NCBI GenBank assembly: GCA_026419785.1
Contig: JAODTK010001554.1
Coordinates: forward strand, 186,001 to 250,000
Origin: Sclerodactyla briareus
Lineage: Eukaryota > Echinodermata > Holothuroidea > Dendrochirotida > Sclerodactylidae
Length of the DNA stretch: 64,000 nucleotides
Direction of reading: 5' to 3'
The notes under the pieces: generated by a model
Told to the model about the DNA's origin: nothing
Seen by the model: only the letters and a program-made list of their open reading frames with translations
Database searches by the model: none
Program-made: the position numbers and the translations under genes
Shown here: one piece after another, positions 1 through 9,725 of the stretch
Position numbering within the stretch: the first letter of the stretch is position 1
Layout: every line of letters begins with the position of its first letter

Positions 1-1149
1 AAACACTGACCGAATGGATGTTCCTCACGGGTCTCGCTTTTGGCCATCGAAGATTCCAGTCTGACAATTTGACGTTCCGCTCTGGTCACTCTATGATTTT
101 TGTGGTGATTTTCATATCAATCTCGGAAAATTGTTTACTCTGTTGAATATTATGACAATTACCAGTTTGTTAATCACATCACAATATATTAATATATGGG
201 CAATTTGTACGAGCCCTATTACGTCTTTGACGTGTCTACAGCGCTTCACGGATATCATCCCGATCATAGGAACGCACTCCGATAATCCCGGAGAATATAG
301 TGGTAAATGACATTTATACTTTGCTCGTCTGGTCTGGCCATTGAACTACTATAGGGAATAGACATTTTTCAGATTACTACTCGCACACAAATTAAAAGCC
401 TTCCGAAAAAAACACCTGAAACGCATATTGTCACTTTTTGGGGCGTTGGTTAGTCAATATTATTTTATTTTTTATTTTGTTGCCAGACCGCCACTGCTTG
501 TTTTGGGCCCAGCTCAGGATTCCACCCGGTCTGACCTCTCCCTAAAATATTCAACCCACAGATTGAATAATAAAAAAAAGTTGTAAATTTTATATGGATA
601 GATCGAGGTGGAATAGTCGCTGTTATTCGATTGACAATCGAAATCGATAATGTGTCTATGTGTTTTCTTTCACAATAACTGAAAACTTGAATTTGGTCCA
701 CTCAGGCAATTCTGCTAGTAACGGGGTCAACATTGGTTATTTTTCTAATCACAAAATACGAATGACAATTATCGCTGCAAGTACATTAGTCACGAAGACA
801 CAACTTTCATAATTTAGTTGGAATGCTATCAAAAAATAAAAATGGTCATTCAAATTGCCAAAACTGACTTCAAGGTCAGCAGAAATGGGATTTTTCCACC
901 TGTACAGAGGGCCCCTCGTTACGTTACGAGGGACCTTTCTGCTAGTTTGTGCCACAAACTATTGGTATCCAACGGGGCTGCGTCCGAAAGAGAGTTGACT
1001 ACTAGTAGTAGTTGGAGACTGCGTCTATCCGACATGACAGTGATTCACCCTCGCCAGCGATCCGATCCGCCGCGCAAGTTTTATTTTCCTCCTCAAAACT
1101 TTTAATGTTGATGTCTCTGAATTTCTATTTGATTTTTTTTCCGAGCAAA
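1..1149. other. Unassigned AT-rich sequence
   Basis: I see no recognisable gene or repeat here. Short frames exist on both strands (up to about 95 codons), but none has a recognisable domain or a convincing splice context. Confidence 0.5.
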
Positions 1150-1600
1150 GTTCCCGGGTCTCCCACTGGCTTAGATGTGGGATTTCATAGACGCGTATGG
1201 CGTTTCGCGGCTGGATGTGAAATCAATATTAATGGAAACAACGTTGTTCAAAGAGGAAAATACTATAAGTGTATACGACAGACCTAAAGAGGCAGCAGCC
1301 CTTGTATATTGTCGTTGCTTGGCTTTTTGAGGAATATGCCATAGAATTCATTCGCGTTGATACGCATCGCCTCCGTATTGGTACATGTGCTTTTTTTCGC
1401 TTATTTAAGGCGTTGGTTTAGCTCAGTTAATGGGCTGCTGTGAAAATCGTCACATTAAAAATGTAGGCAGTCCATGCTATCTTCGTTAATTAGCTTTTGG
1501 AGGAAGATATTCCTATATAATTCCTATCCCGGTGGTACGCATCCCATCCCGTATAGAATTGGTATATATGCTTTATTTCGCCTATACGGGTGTTGTGTTA
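1150..1600 (+). repeat. Degenerate copies of the 63-kb foldback repeat
   Basis: Positions 1310-1445 match, in order, the reverse complement of 63,365-63,490: both carry 'CCATAGAATTCATTCGC', then a 'GATACGCAT' block, then 'ATTGGTACAT', then a 'GGTTT' block. A second, more degenerate copy follows at about 1487-1600 ('GAGGAAGATATTCCTAT'), and 1165-1205 resembles the foldback centre ('ATTTCATAGACGCGTATG'). The box-A-like 'TTTAGCTCAGTTAATGGG' near 1420 lies inside this repeat and is not a tRNA gene. Confidence 0.7.
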
Positions 1601-2030
1601 TCGCTTATTTATAATTTTTTTTTGCCTCTGTGGAAACAGATTCCTATCTTTGGCAAACTAAATCGGACATATTCAACATATCCTCCTGGTCCCACCCAGT
1701 TTACGTAAATTGGCCATTTTTTTTAAAAAAATAACAATTGAAATTTGACAAACTTGCAACGTGACCAAAAAATCTCAATCTCCTATGTCTACTCACGGAT
1801 GACAAGGGATTGTTGGTCACATCCTAGAGTTCGTCGTTTGGTAATCCAATTGTACTTATTGTCCCATTCTGATGTTGAGAACATTGCAGATAGTCTTCTT
1901 GAAAAGTGGCAACTTGTGATCAAAATGCCTTCTTTGTACCCCACATTTCGAAATTATACAGAACATCTAATATAATAATACCCCGTCTGTTTGCTGAATC
2001 TGTCTTCCTTTCTGTCTGTCCGGTACTATT
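1601..2030. other. Unassigned sequence
   Basis: There is nothing recognisable here apart from short T and A tracts. Confidence 0.5.
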
Positions 2031-2135
2031 CTCGCGAACGGCGAGTCGCGCCCCGCGGATTCGACGCGGTGCGGGTCGCCCCTCCCCGCGTCCAGTGTGC
2101 GTTCTCGTCCCCGCGGCGCGCTCGGATATCGAGTA
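2031..2135. other. G+C-rich island
   Basis: About 100 bases are strikingly rich in CG dinucleotides ('CGCGAACGGCGAGTCGCG', 'CCCCGCGGCGCGCTCGG') within AT-rich surroundings. The composition recalls an rRNA expansion segment, but I cannot align it to a conserved rRNA core, so the rDNA idea is only a guess. It could also be a small CpG island or the inside of another repeat. Confidence 0.4.
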
Positions 2136-2149
2136 TTACGATTAATTGA

Positions 2150-2470
2150 CCCTATTGGCTCTCATGCTGCGCCACGCTGCCGCCTGCTCTGGGCAAATTG
2201 CTAACGTTGAGACCTAGCTCTCACACAGAAGCTTCTATGGACAGGGGAAGTTTGTTCACTTGAGGTCAATAGATCAACCTCCAGTATACTACCGTGAACT
2301 GCCAATTGGCCCTGAGTGGGCTCTTATACTGCTCCCACACTGCTCACTGTCCTGGCAAATTGCTTACATTAAGACCCAGCTTTCACAGGCAGAAGCTGCT
2401 ATGACAGGGAAGTTTGTTTACGTTCTTAAGGTCAAGAGATCAACCCCCAGTACTAGGCGCATGTTCTACC
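2150..2470 (+). repeat. Two-copy tandem duplication, about 161 bp
   Basis: Two adjacent units (about 2150-2310 and 2311-2470) share 'GGCAAATTGCT', 'AGACC.AGCT.TCACA', 'GAAGCT.CTATG', 'GGGAAGTTTGTT' and 'AGATCAACC.CCAGTA' in the same order. Mismatches are scattered, so this is not a recent duplication. Confidence 0.85.
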
Positions 2471-3309
2471 ATGTTTTCATTCATATGTGAACGATGGATG
2501 GCCATTCAGTAGTCTCAAGGTGTATCTCAAGGTAAAAAATCAACCTCTTAGTCTTAATAACACTTATATAAACATTTTGTCATCATTTAAGAAGGGCCAC
2601 ACATGTTTGTCCGCATGTTCCATTTCCTAAGGGCACTTTGTGTCTAATAGGCATGTTTGCTTGACTGCGAACACCCCAGCTCTTTCTGTTTTCTATTAGT
2701 GTGACTAGAACAAACCAAACAATAAAAATTTACTTCTCTTCACCCAGACGTGACAATACAAAGTACCCGTATAAAATAAAGTGTGTATGCTACAACTAAT
2801 GATAGACCTTAATTAGTAGGCACAAGGACAGAAGGAAATCAATCAAAAATATTTGCTTATTCACAACTAACTCAACATTTCGTCGAGAAAATTTGACTGG
2901 CACTTTTACTTATTGGTGAATAAAACATGAGCAATTACTGTGTGGATTCAATGACGAGATTGATCTGGTCCCCACGTGATGTCATTAAACAGACCATCAA
3001 TGTACCTAACACAAAAGCTCAATGAGTATGAAACTCCAAATTTGAGATTTCAAATTGACATGTACTACTATGTAGTATATCATAGGTCGATATAACAACA
3101 AGTATGCTCCACAGTCCCTTCGACTATATCTTCATTGCATTACAATTGCGGGGTGCTCATGTCTCAATGTCATTGTCATCTGAAAAAACCCTCATCAAGC
3201 ATATCCTCAGCTCCTGACTTCCAGCAACGGAAAACCAACTAACCGATGTCTTGGACAACCTACTCACAACCCACCTGCACAACCCGAGATCGCGTCGCAC
3301 GGGTAGTGC
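2471..3309. other. Unassigned sequence
   Basis: I see no gene, clear repeat or structured element in this AT-rich stretch. Confidence 0.45.
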
Positions 3310-3318
3310 TAGTACTCT

Positions 3319-4182
3319 TTATTCGGGCATCGAAAATCCGGAGTTTGATACTTGTTCCGACTCGATCTGTTCTTGAATATTGTTGACAGAGTGATGAAAG
3401 CGTTGTTGGTTATAACCCATTCTCATGTTAATGACTTCTTCGGTTCCCAACAACTTCCTATAAAACATATTTACAATTTCCTTTCCTCCACCTTCCATGT
3501 CCATTTCTTTCTTGTGATTGAAAACTTCCAGTTTTCGTGCTGTTTTATTTTGTCGCACGGTGAAGAATGTTGTCGGTGTTTATTATTTTTGCACTGTAGT
3601 CATGATCAGACTAACTGAGATTGGGTGTCACTGCATCAATGTCATTTTCATCTGATTCCAAGGAGTTGCAGGTACGTTATAAAGAATATGCTCTTGCACT
3701 GTCACCCTGAGGGGACCCGATGTTCTTGGCTGAAAGGATTTCTGTTTGCCGTCTAATTTGACCGTGTATGAAACATCGTCCAGTAATATGAAATGAGAAA
3801 GCGTTCGTCGTCTCGAGGATCTGTTTTGAATCATTTAATAGAGTGCCTCTTTGAATCGTATCGATGCCTATCCAGCATTAGAAGATTGATGTGTATCCTA
3901 TCGACGTTATGGCTTTCTCTGCTAAAATTTTGAAGGCAAAACAAGCTCGGCGGTGCATCTTCCTGAGGTGTATCGTAGTCCTGGGTGACGGGACTAAGTA
4001 TATAATTCATCAATTAGGTGGGGGGTCGGATTCTTCTTGTAATACAAATTGCGAGGATTTTCCTCGAGTGAAAGTAAGCTCACAGGTCTTAACTCTCCTG
4101 GGTCTGGGAGGCCTTTAGTCTTCCCGGGTTTTTCAATTGGTGTTAAGATTTCTTGTTTAATTCCTATTGGTATTTCTACCAA
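3319..4182 (-). pseudogene. LINE reverse transcriptase domain, fragmented
   Basis: Several minus-strand frames carry consecutive reverse transcriptase motifs. Frame 3994-4182 has 'ILTPIEKPGKTKG' followed by 'ELRPVSLLS', the conserved fingers motif (I.KPGK...RP..LLS). Frame 3831-4013 has 'FCLQNFSRESHNV' and 'INLLMLDRHRYDSKR', corresponding to palm motif A (LDMSKAFDT), with the active-site region altered. Frame 3628-3834 has 'FQPRTSGPLRVTVQ', matching the SPQGD motif B region after a frame change. Frame 3319-3453 has 'LLGTEEVINMRMG', matching the LG....I..R segment just after the palm. The catalytic YADD box was not found in an intact frame. The copy is dead as read. Confidence 0.85.
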
Positions 4183-4948
4183 TGTAGTTATGTTATTCAG
4201 TATATTTAGCTATGTATTTATGGGTGGCCTGGGCAGATTTGTGATGTACCACTGTGATTTGGTCATCAAACCTGGGATTTTTTTTTTTTTTAATGATACG
4301 ACCGCTTGTTCATTTCCATCTTCATCGAATGGTTTGTTTAGTTTTCCCGGAAGCACGTTTGGTTTGGGTGCTGGGTTGTTACAGTTGAAGTGTTTTCGAA
4401 ATGTTGGCTGATTTTTGCATCTGTATATCCTATGATTTCTTCCTCAGTTTAATTGAAATTGGGTCCTTCTTACTTTTTTTGTTGCACTTCTTTTATCGCT
4501 TTAAAAGAAACGGTGAGAATCATCCTTACAGTAATTTCGTCAATCAATTTCTGTTCATGTGCAGCTTTGACTAGTGAATGCTGTTTTTGTTTTTTATTCC
4601 TTTTAGTTTTTTACTCTCTCTCTTCTGTTGTATATCATTCTTCACAGTTGCCGATTTGAAGTCTAAGATATTTTTGTTCTTTGAAGCAGTCTGCTATTTC
4701 AGTAATATTGAACGTCCTTTTCCTGAGGGCGGGTTTATATTTTCGGCATTTTCCATACAAATTAATGTTTGTTTATTCCAGTTAACGTGAGTTGATTCAG
4801 AAAAAATTGCTTCGTTCAGAGCCTTGTTTACACTTCACTGTAGTCTATTTGGTTTGATACAAGATGACTTGAATTACTACTTCTAACTCCTTATTGACTG
4901 ATAATTGGTTTGCTTCTCGTGAGACTTTAGAGGTGAACCTTCTTATAA

Positions 4949-5600
4949 TTATTTTGTGATCACTGTTGATATGAGACATTTTATGCTCGAGCATCGGTGT
5001 TGATAGATTTGGAGTTTGATGGGGCTATTTATGATATAGTCAATTTGACTTCTGAGAGGATTTCTGTGGTTATTAGGTATGACATTACTCGTATAAGTGT
5101 TGATATGCTCACGTTTGTGTTTGTGGAAAGTCTTACATACGTAGAGATTGTTTCGCACAATAAGATCTGTTAACAATTCACTATTTGTATTGGTTTCATA
5201 TGTGGTATATTTTCCGATATGCTTTGGATGGAAAGGAGCCGACTTTTGCGTTAAAATCACCCACATTTAATCAATTCGTTTTGTGCATTGTATTCACTAG
5301 TTTTTCTAGATTGTGGTAGAGGTGGTCTGTTTTCTTTAGGATTCTGTGCGTTAACACCGACGTTGGGGGGGGCATGAGCAATAATAATATGTAAAGGAGT
5401 GGACTTTTGGTGATAAGGTTCTATAAAACTGTGAAAAAAGGTTTCGAAGTACAATCAATTTCTCTATAAACAAAAAATACGTGAAGAATTGCTGCAGGCA
5501 CCTTTGAAAAAAGCTTATGGAACGGGATGGGTCTGGACCTTGCACTGCTTAGTAGCTTGATGTCGTCTGTACCTCTTATCTTCGTTTCCTGCACAGCGGT
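4949..5600 (-). pseudogene. LINE apurinic-like endonuclease domain, fragmented
   Basis: Three overlapping minus-strand frames together cover the C-terminal two thirds of an APE-type endonuclease, which nicks target DNA to prime reverse transcription. Frame 5257-5454 carries 'IIAHAPPNVGV', corresponding to the family's 'QCYAPT' strand. Frame 4949-5266 carries 'SELLTDLIVRNNLYV', then 'TFHKHKREH', then 'RSQIDYI', in the family order (NGELL..FC..N.L, TFF.HK..HK.TW, QIDYI). The final catalytic 'SDH' motif is not intact: the corresponding C-terminal end reads 'SIKCLISTVI'. Frame 5351-5545 holds the preceding beta-strand region. Breaks lie near 5260 and 5450. It is non-functional as read. Confidence 0.85.
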
Positions 5601-5639
5601 GAGTATTCAAGATATATCTCGTAATGTCTTCAATAAGTT

Positions 5640-6770
5640 CTAGTTGTTTGTCTCCTTTAGTAATTCACGACGGTTAGAGTGCCTATTTTGGAAATTGTGA
5701 ACGTTATTCCGCATTCCATTACGATCAAACGAATCCAAAATAGATGAGAAAAAAATCCAATGCCTATTCCACATAGGCATAGCACGCTCGAAACTAGGAC
5801 CGCAACCAACGTAACAGGCCCTATGCGGAGCTGACGTTGGTGTGTAAAAAGCAGTCGCGGTTTTGCATTGTTTCAGGGAAGCGCTATTGAAAATGTCCCC
5901 GAAAGTGGGGACATTTTCAGGTAGCACAGTGTCAGTCCGCGTCCGGAGGAAATTCTGCATTAATTTGTCCCCGGTAGAGTAGCACATACCGTAGATAGTC
6001 AAACACTTTAACGCACATGGAGGTGATCACGGTCTCAGTCATTTTCAAATCTGCTTTAATATATGCACGCATTGCCCCCATTAATATAATCAAGGCTAAC
6101 TGATGCCGAAGAGTCCGCATGTTCCGATTTTTGCGAGCGGAGTCTAGAGCAGCTGACAAAGAATCTGTAACGGCAACAACGCCACACTCACGAGTCTGTT
6201 TTTCTGAATACCAGGTTTTGGCGCGACCTGTTAGCGGGGACATGTACAAACAAAAAGCGCTGCCTGCCCTTGATGCTTTGTCTAGAATATTAATGTCCGG
6301 TGTTCTGGCCAGTACATTATTTATTAACGACCGGTACTTAGGCCAAGAACACGAGGCATACAATCAGATTTTTTGGGGTAGATGCATTAAGTGATTAATG
6401 TAACGTACAGAAAAAGTGTAAGAATTTCAAGGCGATTCATTTATGACATTGTACTTTTAAGTCTAGTTACATAGGGTCGTCGATACTGAACGTTGCGGTT
6501 GTGTATGTTTGATATTCCCGGCATATTAGGGACATTCGACGTGAGCAGATTGCAGACTGGGGGAGGGGTCGTCATTTGGCTGGACAATGGACTCATACAG
6601 TTTGGGTTCATTTTCGAGCACAGAAAAGATTGCTTTATTTGACATCTACTGTTTCTCTCGAATTGGCCTAGAGTGGGTAGAAACATTGTTTGTCTCGAGT
6701 TAGATCCCAGGGACATCCCTTCATATGTGTCGGGCGTCGCCAAAGATGGTATCGACCTTCTAAATTTCAA
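5640..6770 (-). other. Minus-strand coding-like block of unknown identity
   Basis: Three minus-strand frames lie end to end: 6441-6770 (109 codons), 5932-6363 (143 codons) and 5640-6002 (120 codons). The last two overlap and look like one protein with a frame change near 5935-5945, because the residues around the junction ('QINAEFPPDAD' and 'DTVLPENVPTFGDIF') read on naturally. Amino-acid composition is balanced and not low-complexity. I recognise no domain. The block lies immediately 5' of the broken LINE on the same strand, so it could be that element's upstream region, an older insertion or a decayed host gene. A competing plus-strand frame at 6119-6394 (91 codons) overlaps it. The initiators of these frames are not all ATG (6363 is TTG), so they are better viewed as fragments than as genes. 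Confidence 0.35.
5888..5919. other. Perfect 13-bp-arm hairpin
   Basis: 'TGAAAATGTCCCC' (5888-5900) is followed by the loop 'GAAAGT' and the exact reverse complement at 5907-5919. It lies inside the unknown minus-strand frame 5640-6002, where it encodes part of 'ENVPTFGDIF'. It could be a structural coincidence of coding sequence or a folded RNA or DNA element. Confidence 0.9.
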
Positions 6771-6916
6771 TCATTCTTATTCCTTTACAGCCCCGTTTAG
6801 ATTCTGACCACCAGCTTCCCTCGTTATTTGGGTTGGAAGTAGTTTAAACAAACCGTAGTGTGCTAGCTACTTTGAACCAAAAAAAATTTACCTCTCCGTC
6901 GAGGTTGGTCTTCAAC

Positions 6917-7177
6917 ATGGACGAATCTTTTGTACATACGCTTGATAACAACATTCGACAGGCCCACTGGATAACGCACGCACTAGGTGATTTCATTGAT
7001 TGAATGCTCGCCTCGACTAGTATAACAAGACGAGACTTATCGCCAAGATCCCGTAATGAACCACAGGAACCCCAGGAGGTAACGCATTACGGAAACCATG
7101 AACCAGTTGGCGACACTGTTACCAAATGCCAGTTTAAGCATATACAGAGAGAGTTGTCAATGATCAAGACCCCTCTG
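6917..7177 (+). pseudogene. Possible first exon of an unidentified gene, interrupted by TGA
   Basis: An ATG at 6917 opens a frame of 28 codons ending in TGA at 7001-7003. It is followed directly and in the same frame by ATG at 7004 and 58 further codons to 7177, where a near-consensus donor 'CTG|GTAAGT' occurs. A strong acceptor lies 123 bases downstream ('TTTTTTTTTTTTTCCAATTATTTCTCAG', ending at 7300), but joining there in frame gives a stop after two codons. The protein starts 'MDESFVHTLDNNIRQ' and is hydrophilic; I recognise no family. If the TGA is a polymorphism or sequence error, this is one 87-codon exon; if real, translation could only use the second ATG. It may equally be chance. Confidence 0.25.
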
Positions 7178-7300
7178 GTAAGTAACTCCATATTCATAAC
7201 TCTATAGTTCGTATATATATTGAAAGCGCCTAATCAAATATTCGAAGGAGAAGTGTACAGTATGGCAGTAGTTTTTTTTTTTTTTCCAATTATTTCTCAG

Positions 7301-8164
7301 TATTCATGATTGAAGAATTGCGAATAACTCGATGACATTGTCAGTATATGATCCGTTTGGGAGTAGGCAGTAGTAAACAGGCATGAGCGAACCATTACAT
7401 GCACGGGCTTGTACCCGCTGCATTCAATAATTACTCACCAGAAAGAATGCCGAGGTGCACCACTATAATACTAGAAAACACGACAAGAACGTTACCTGTC
7501 AACTAATTCGTCCTGTAGATGTCAAGCCCGAGAAATCGTGTGCTGCCAAAGTATGGAATTCATCACTTGGGCAAAACCACGTACATACCTAGCAAAGTAT
7601 ATACGGGAATAGCCTGATAAGCTAATATTCATGAAAAATATTGAAAACGATCGTCTACACTTGATACGGACTTTTGAATATTCCGTAATGCATACGATTA
7701 TGAATAGTCGTACGGTAGCTTATCTAATAGTAAACTTCCTGGACTTAGGTGTAAATATTTTCTTTTTCTCTATAGCTTCTCTACTCATTTTTTTTTTACA
7801 TGGAGTCTCATGCTTCGTTACGCTATTTTGAGTTTTGGGGAGACTATCTTCATATTGTATATATGCGTGTGAAAACAAATATTACTCTAGATAGGGGCCA
7901 TTGTCTCAAGCTCGTGGTAAAAGTTGCGCCAGATTTGACAACGGAAGCATCTTTCGCGAAGAGTGATTGATGAGCGGAGAAAGCCGGCCGGCAAATGTTG
8001 TTGGTCTGAGAGGTAAATGCCGTCAAGACAGTCTTGGACTTCATGGGGAGTCTGGAGTTGTGTTGTTCTTCTCCTTGTGTTGCTGTGGTTCCAGGGTCGT
8101 TCATGATCTTTCTACTAAACTAAATCGCCGGTGAATGCAGTCTGAGAGCATATTTGATTCCTAG
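7301..8164. other. Unassigned sequence
   Basis: No recognisable gene or repeat is visible. A 66-codon hydrophobic frame at 7631-7831 and an 84-codon minus-strand frame at 7850-8104 have no identifiable features. Confidence 0.45.
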
Positions 8165-8405
8165 CATCAACTCCAGGGTCATCAATTCGTAGTCATAGAT
8201 AGTAGTCGGCTCTCCCCGATAGCAGAGTCGGAATATCAGCGAGGGAGTCACAACATCCCAGGTGTTTTGATCATCTTTCAATTTTCCGCATCGTCAATAA
8301 CTTGATCAGCAAATACCCCGGCGACAACAGCTTTCAGACAATTCACCTCACATACCGCTCCTCCAGGGTCTTCGAGGTACGATATATTTCGAATGCGCGT
8401 CGATT
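8165..8405 (+). repeat. Coding-like dispersed module, copy A
   Basis: One of four copies of a roughly 200-330 base module. The best-conserved part (8257-8310) is nearly identical to 33,826-33,880. The shared frame reads 'PIAESEYQRG...PGVLIIFQFSAS' and then stops at TGA at the same place as copy B. A second frame stays open through 'FDHLSIFRIVNNLISKYPG' to about 8421. The matching sequence continues upstream to about 8165 without gaps relative to copy B. Confidence 0.8.
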
Positions 8406-8696
8406 TGAAGAATTGAATCAGTAAAATATACTCTCGAAGTAGCTGCCGCTAAAAGGCCACATTAATGCTTTTTATTCCCTATAGACATCTATAGGCAGAT
8501 ATTTGTTATTTTGTACATGAGTATTCATCGTAGATTGAACACTGATATATTCTCATCTCCCGACTAACATTTCCCAGGTTGTTATTATGTATGGTGTAGT
8601 TCATAGGAACTAGGAACTGGTCAGATCTAACATCAAATGCTTCGATGCCCAAATTCGACAGAAAATTCGATGATATACTTTGAAAATTTGGTGTAA

Positions 8697-8870
8697 GTAA
8701 CACACCTATCAAGGTGTGCATAGAAAATTATCAAAATTCATTGTGTCTAATTCCACACAACTGTGTATTTTTCACACGCTTTACATATGTTCTGTAATTT
8801 TCTTACACACACCGGGATAGAGGTCTAGGTACATAGTGTTGTTCAAATTCTACACAACATTTTAAAGAGT
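8697..8870. mobile_element. MITE-like element, copy 1
   Basis: A short AT-rich inverted-repeat element. The left end contains 'CACACCTATC' and the right end 'ACACCGGGATAG', followed by 'GTGTTG...TCTACACAACA'. The interior is rich in TGTGT and ACACA steps. It has no coding capacity. Three more copies occur at 9550, 12,547 and 59,125. Confidence 0.7.
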
Positions 8871-9549
8871 GTACTCCGTCCGGAACATGTACAACAATCG
8901 TGATAGAAACAATACCATATGACAATGCAATTTTTCAGGAGTCTCTCATCGTCCTCTTTTTCATTTTCGTTGGCAAAGGAGGTACCAGTCTCAGTCTCTC
9001 AAATCTCAAGGAGCGCTAATCCTTGCCTAAATTCACTGGTGGAGAGGACGTCCTACATCATTATGAAATACCCTGATAAGTCAGTCGATTCCACGAGGTA
9101 TTGGATGGGAATATGGTCATGACATGATCTGCATATGACAAACAATTCATGTAGTTTCAATTTTGGATTCCATCATTTACATCGACACTCAACATGATAT
9201 TTAGCTTGAGGATTGAGCTGTTGGTTTGTATGTGCAGCTGAAGTTTTGAATTATTAGTCTAAATTAGAAGACATCACTTTGAACTTGTGAGACATTGATT
9301 GTATAAAAACGCTACCGATCAGGAGCTCCGTACCCTAATGGGCGAATACGACTTCGGAAATATTCCAATGACTTCAGAATGACCTTCACCATTGTGGAGA
9401 CTAGACACCCAGCAAGATTCGTCAAAATCCGAAAAAGTTTTAAAGATTGCATAAATTATTCCACCGCAAAATAACCTCTGCTATTGTCGGGACCTAGTGT
9501 AGACCACATTGCCCACGAATTTGTTTGAATCAAACAAACTACAATCTCA
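8871..9549. other. Unassigned sequence between two MITE-like copies
   Basis: I see no recognisable element; the 67-codon serine-rich frame at 8919-9122 is not convincing. Confidence 0.45.
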
Positions 9550-9725
9550 AAAATGTTGTTCAATTAGCACAGCTATCCCGGTGTTGTGTAACAAATTCGA
9601 CAATCATTGTGTAAAATCTGCACACTTTGGGTAATTTTTTCACAACCTTTACATAATGTTGTGCAATTTCTTACACTACACCGGATAGGTGTGCTAGCTA
9701 TACAATGCTTTGTGGAATTCCACAC
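9550..9725. mobile_element. MITE-like element, copy 2
   Basis: This is the clearest copy. The left end reads 'TAGCACAGCTATCCCGGTGT' and the right end 'ACACCGGATAGGTGTGCTAG', which are reverse complements apart from small differences. Further 'GTTGTGTAA' and 'TTACAC' blocks lie just inside. It is about 175 bases long and non-coding, with the outer arms extending to 'TGTTGTTCAAT' and 'GGAATTCCACAC'. This is the form of a non-autonomous DNA transposon; no transposase was seen in the window. Confidence 0.8.

Larger units (their letters stand above)
3310..5640 (-). mobile_element. Broken APE-type LINE (endonuclease plus reverse transcriptase)
   Basis: This is a minus-strand non-LTR retrotransposon read from about 5640 (5' side) down to about 3310. 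The order is endonuclease, linker, reverse transcriptase fingers and palm, then the post-palm region, as in LINEs. The protein resembles the endonuclease-reverse transcriptases often mislabelled 'craniofacial development protein 2-like' in invertebrate gene sets. Reading frames jump every 100-250 bases and stops are frequent, so this copy cannot encode a working protein as it stands. Neither a 3' tail nor a target-site duplication was found; the recognisable sequence stops near 3310. Assignment to a named clade (RTE, CR1 and so on) is not attempted. Confidence 0.88.

Noticed and set aside
1410..1445. Box-A-like 'TTTAGCTCAGTTAATGGG' suggesting a tRNA gene
   Set aside because: There is no box B or cloverleaf, and the stretch aligns with the foldback repeat arm at 63.4 kb.
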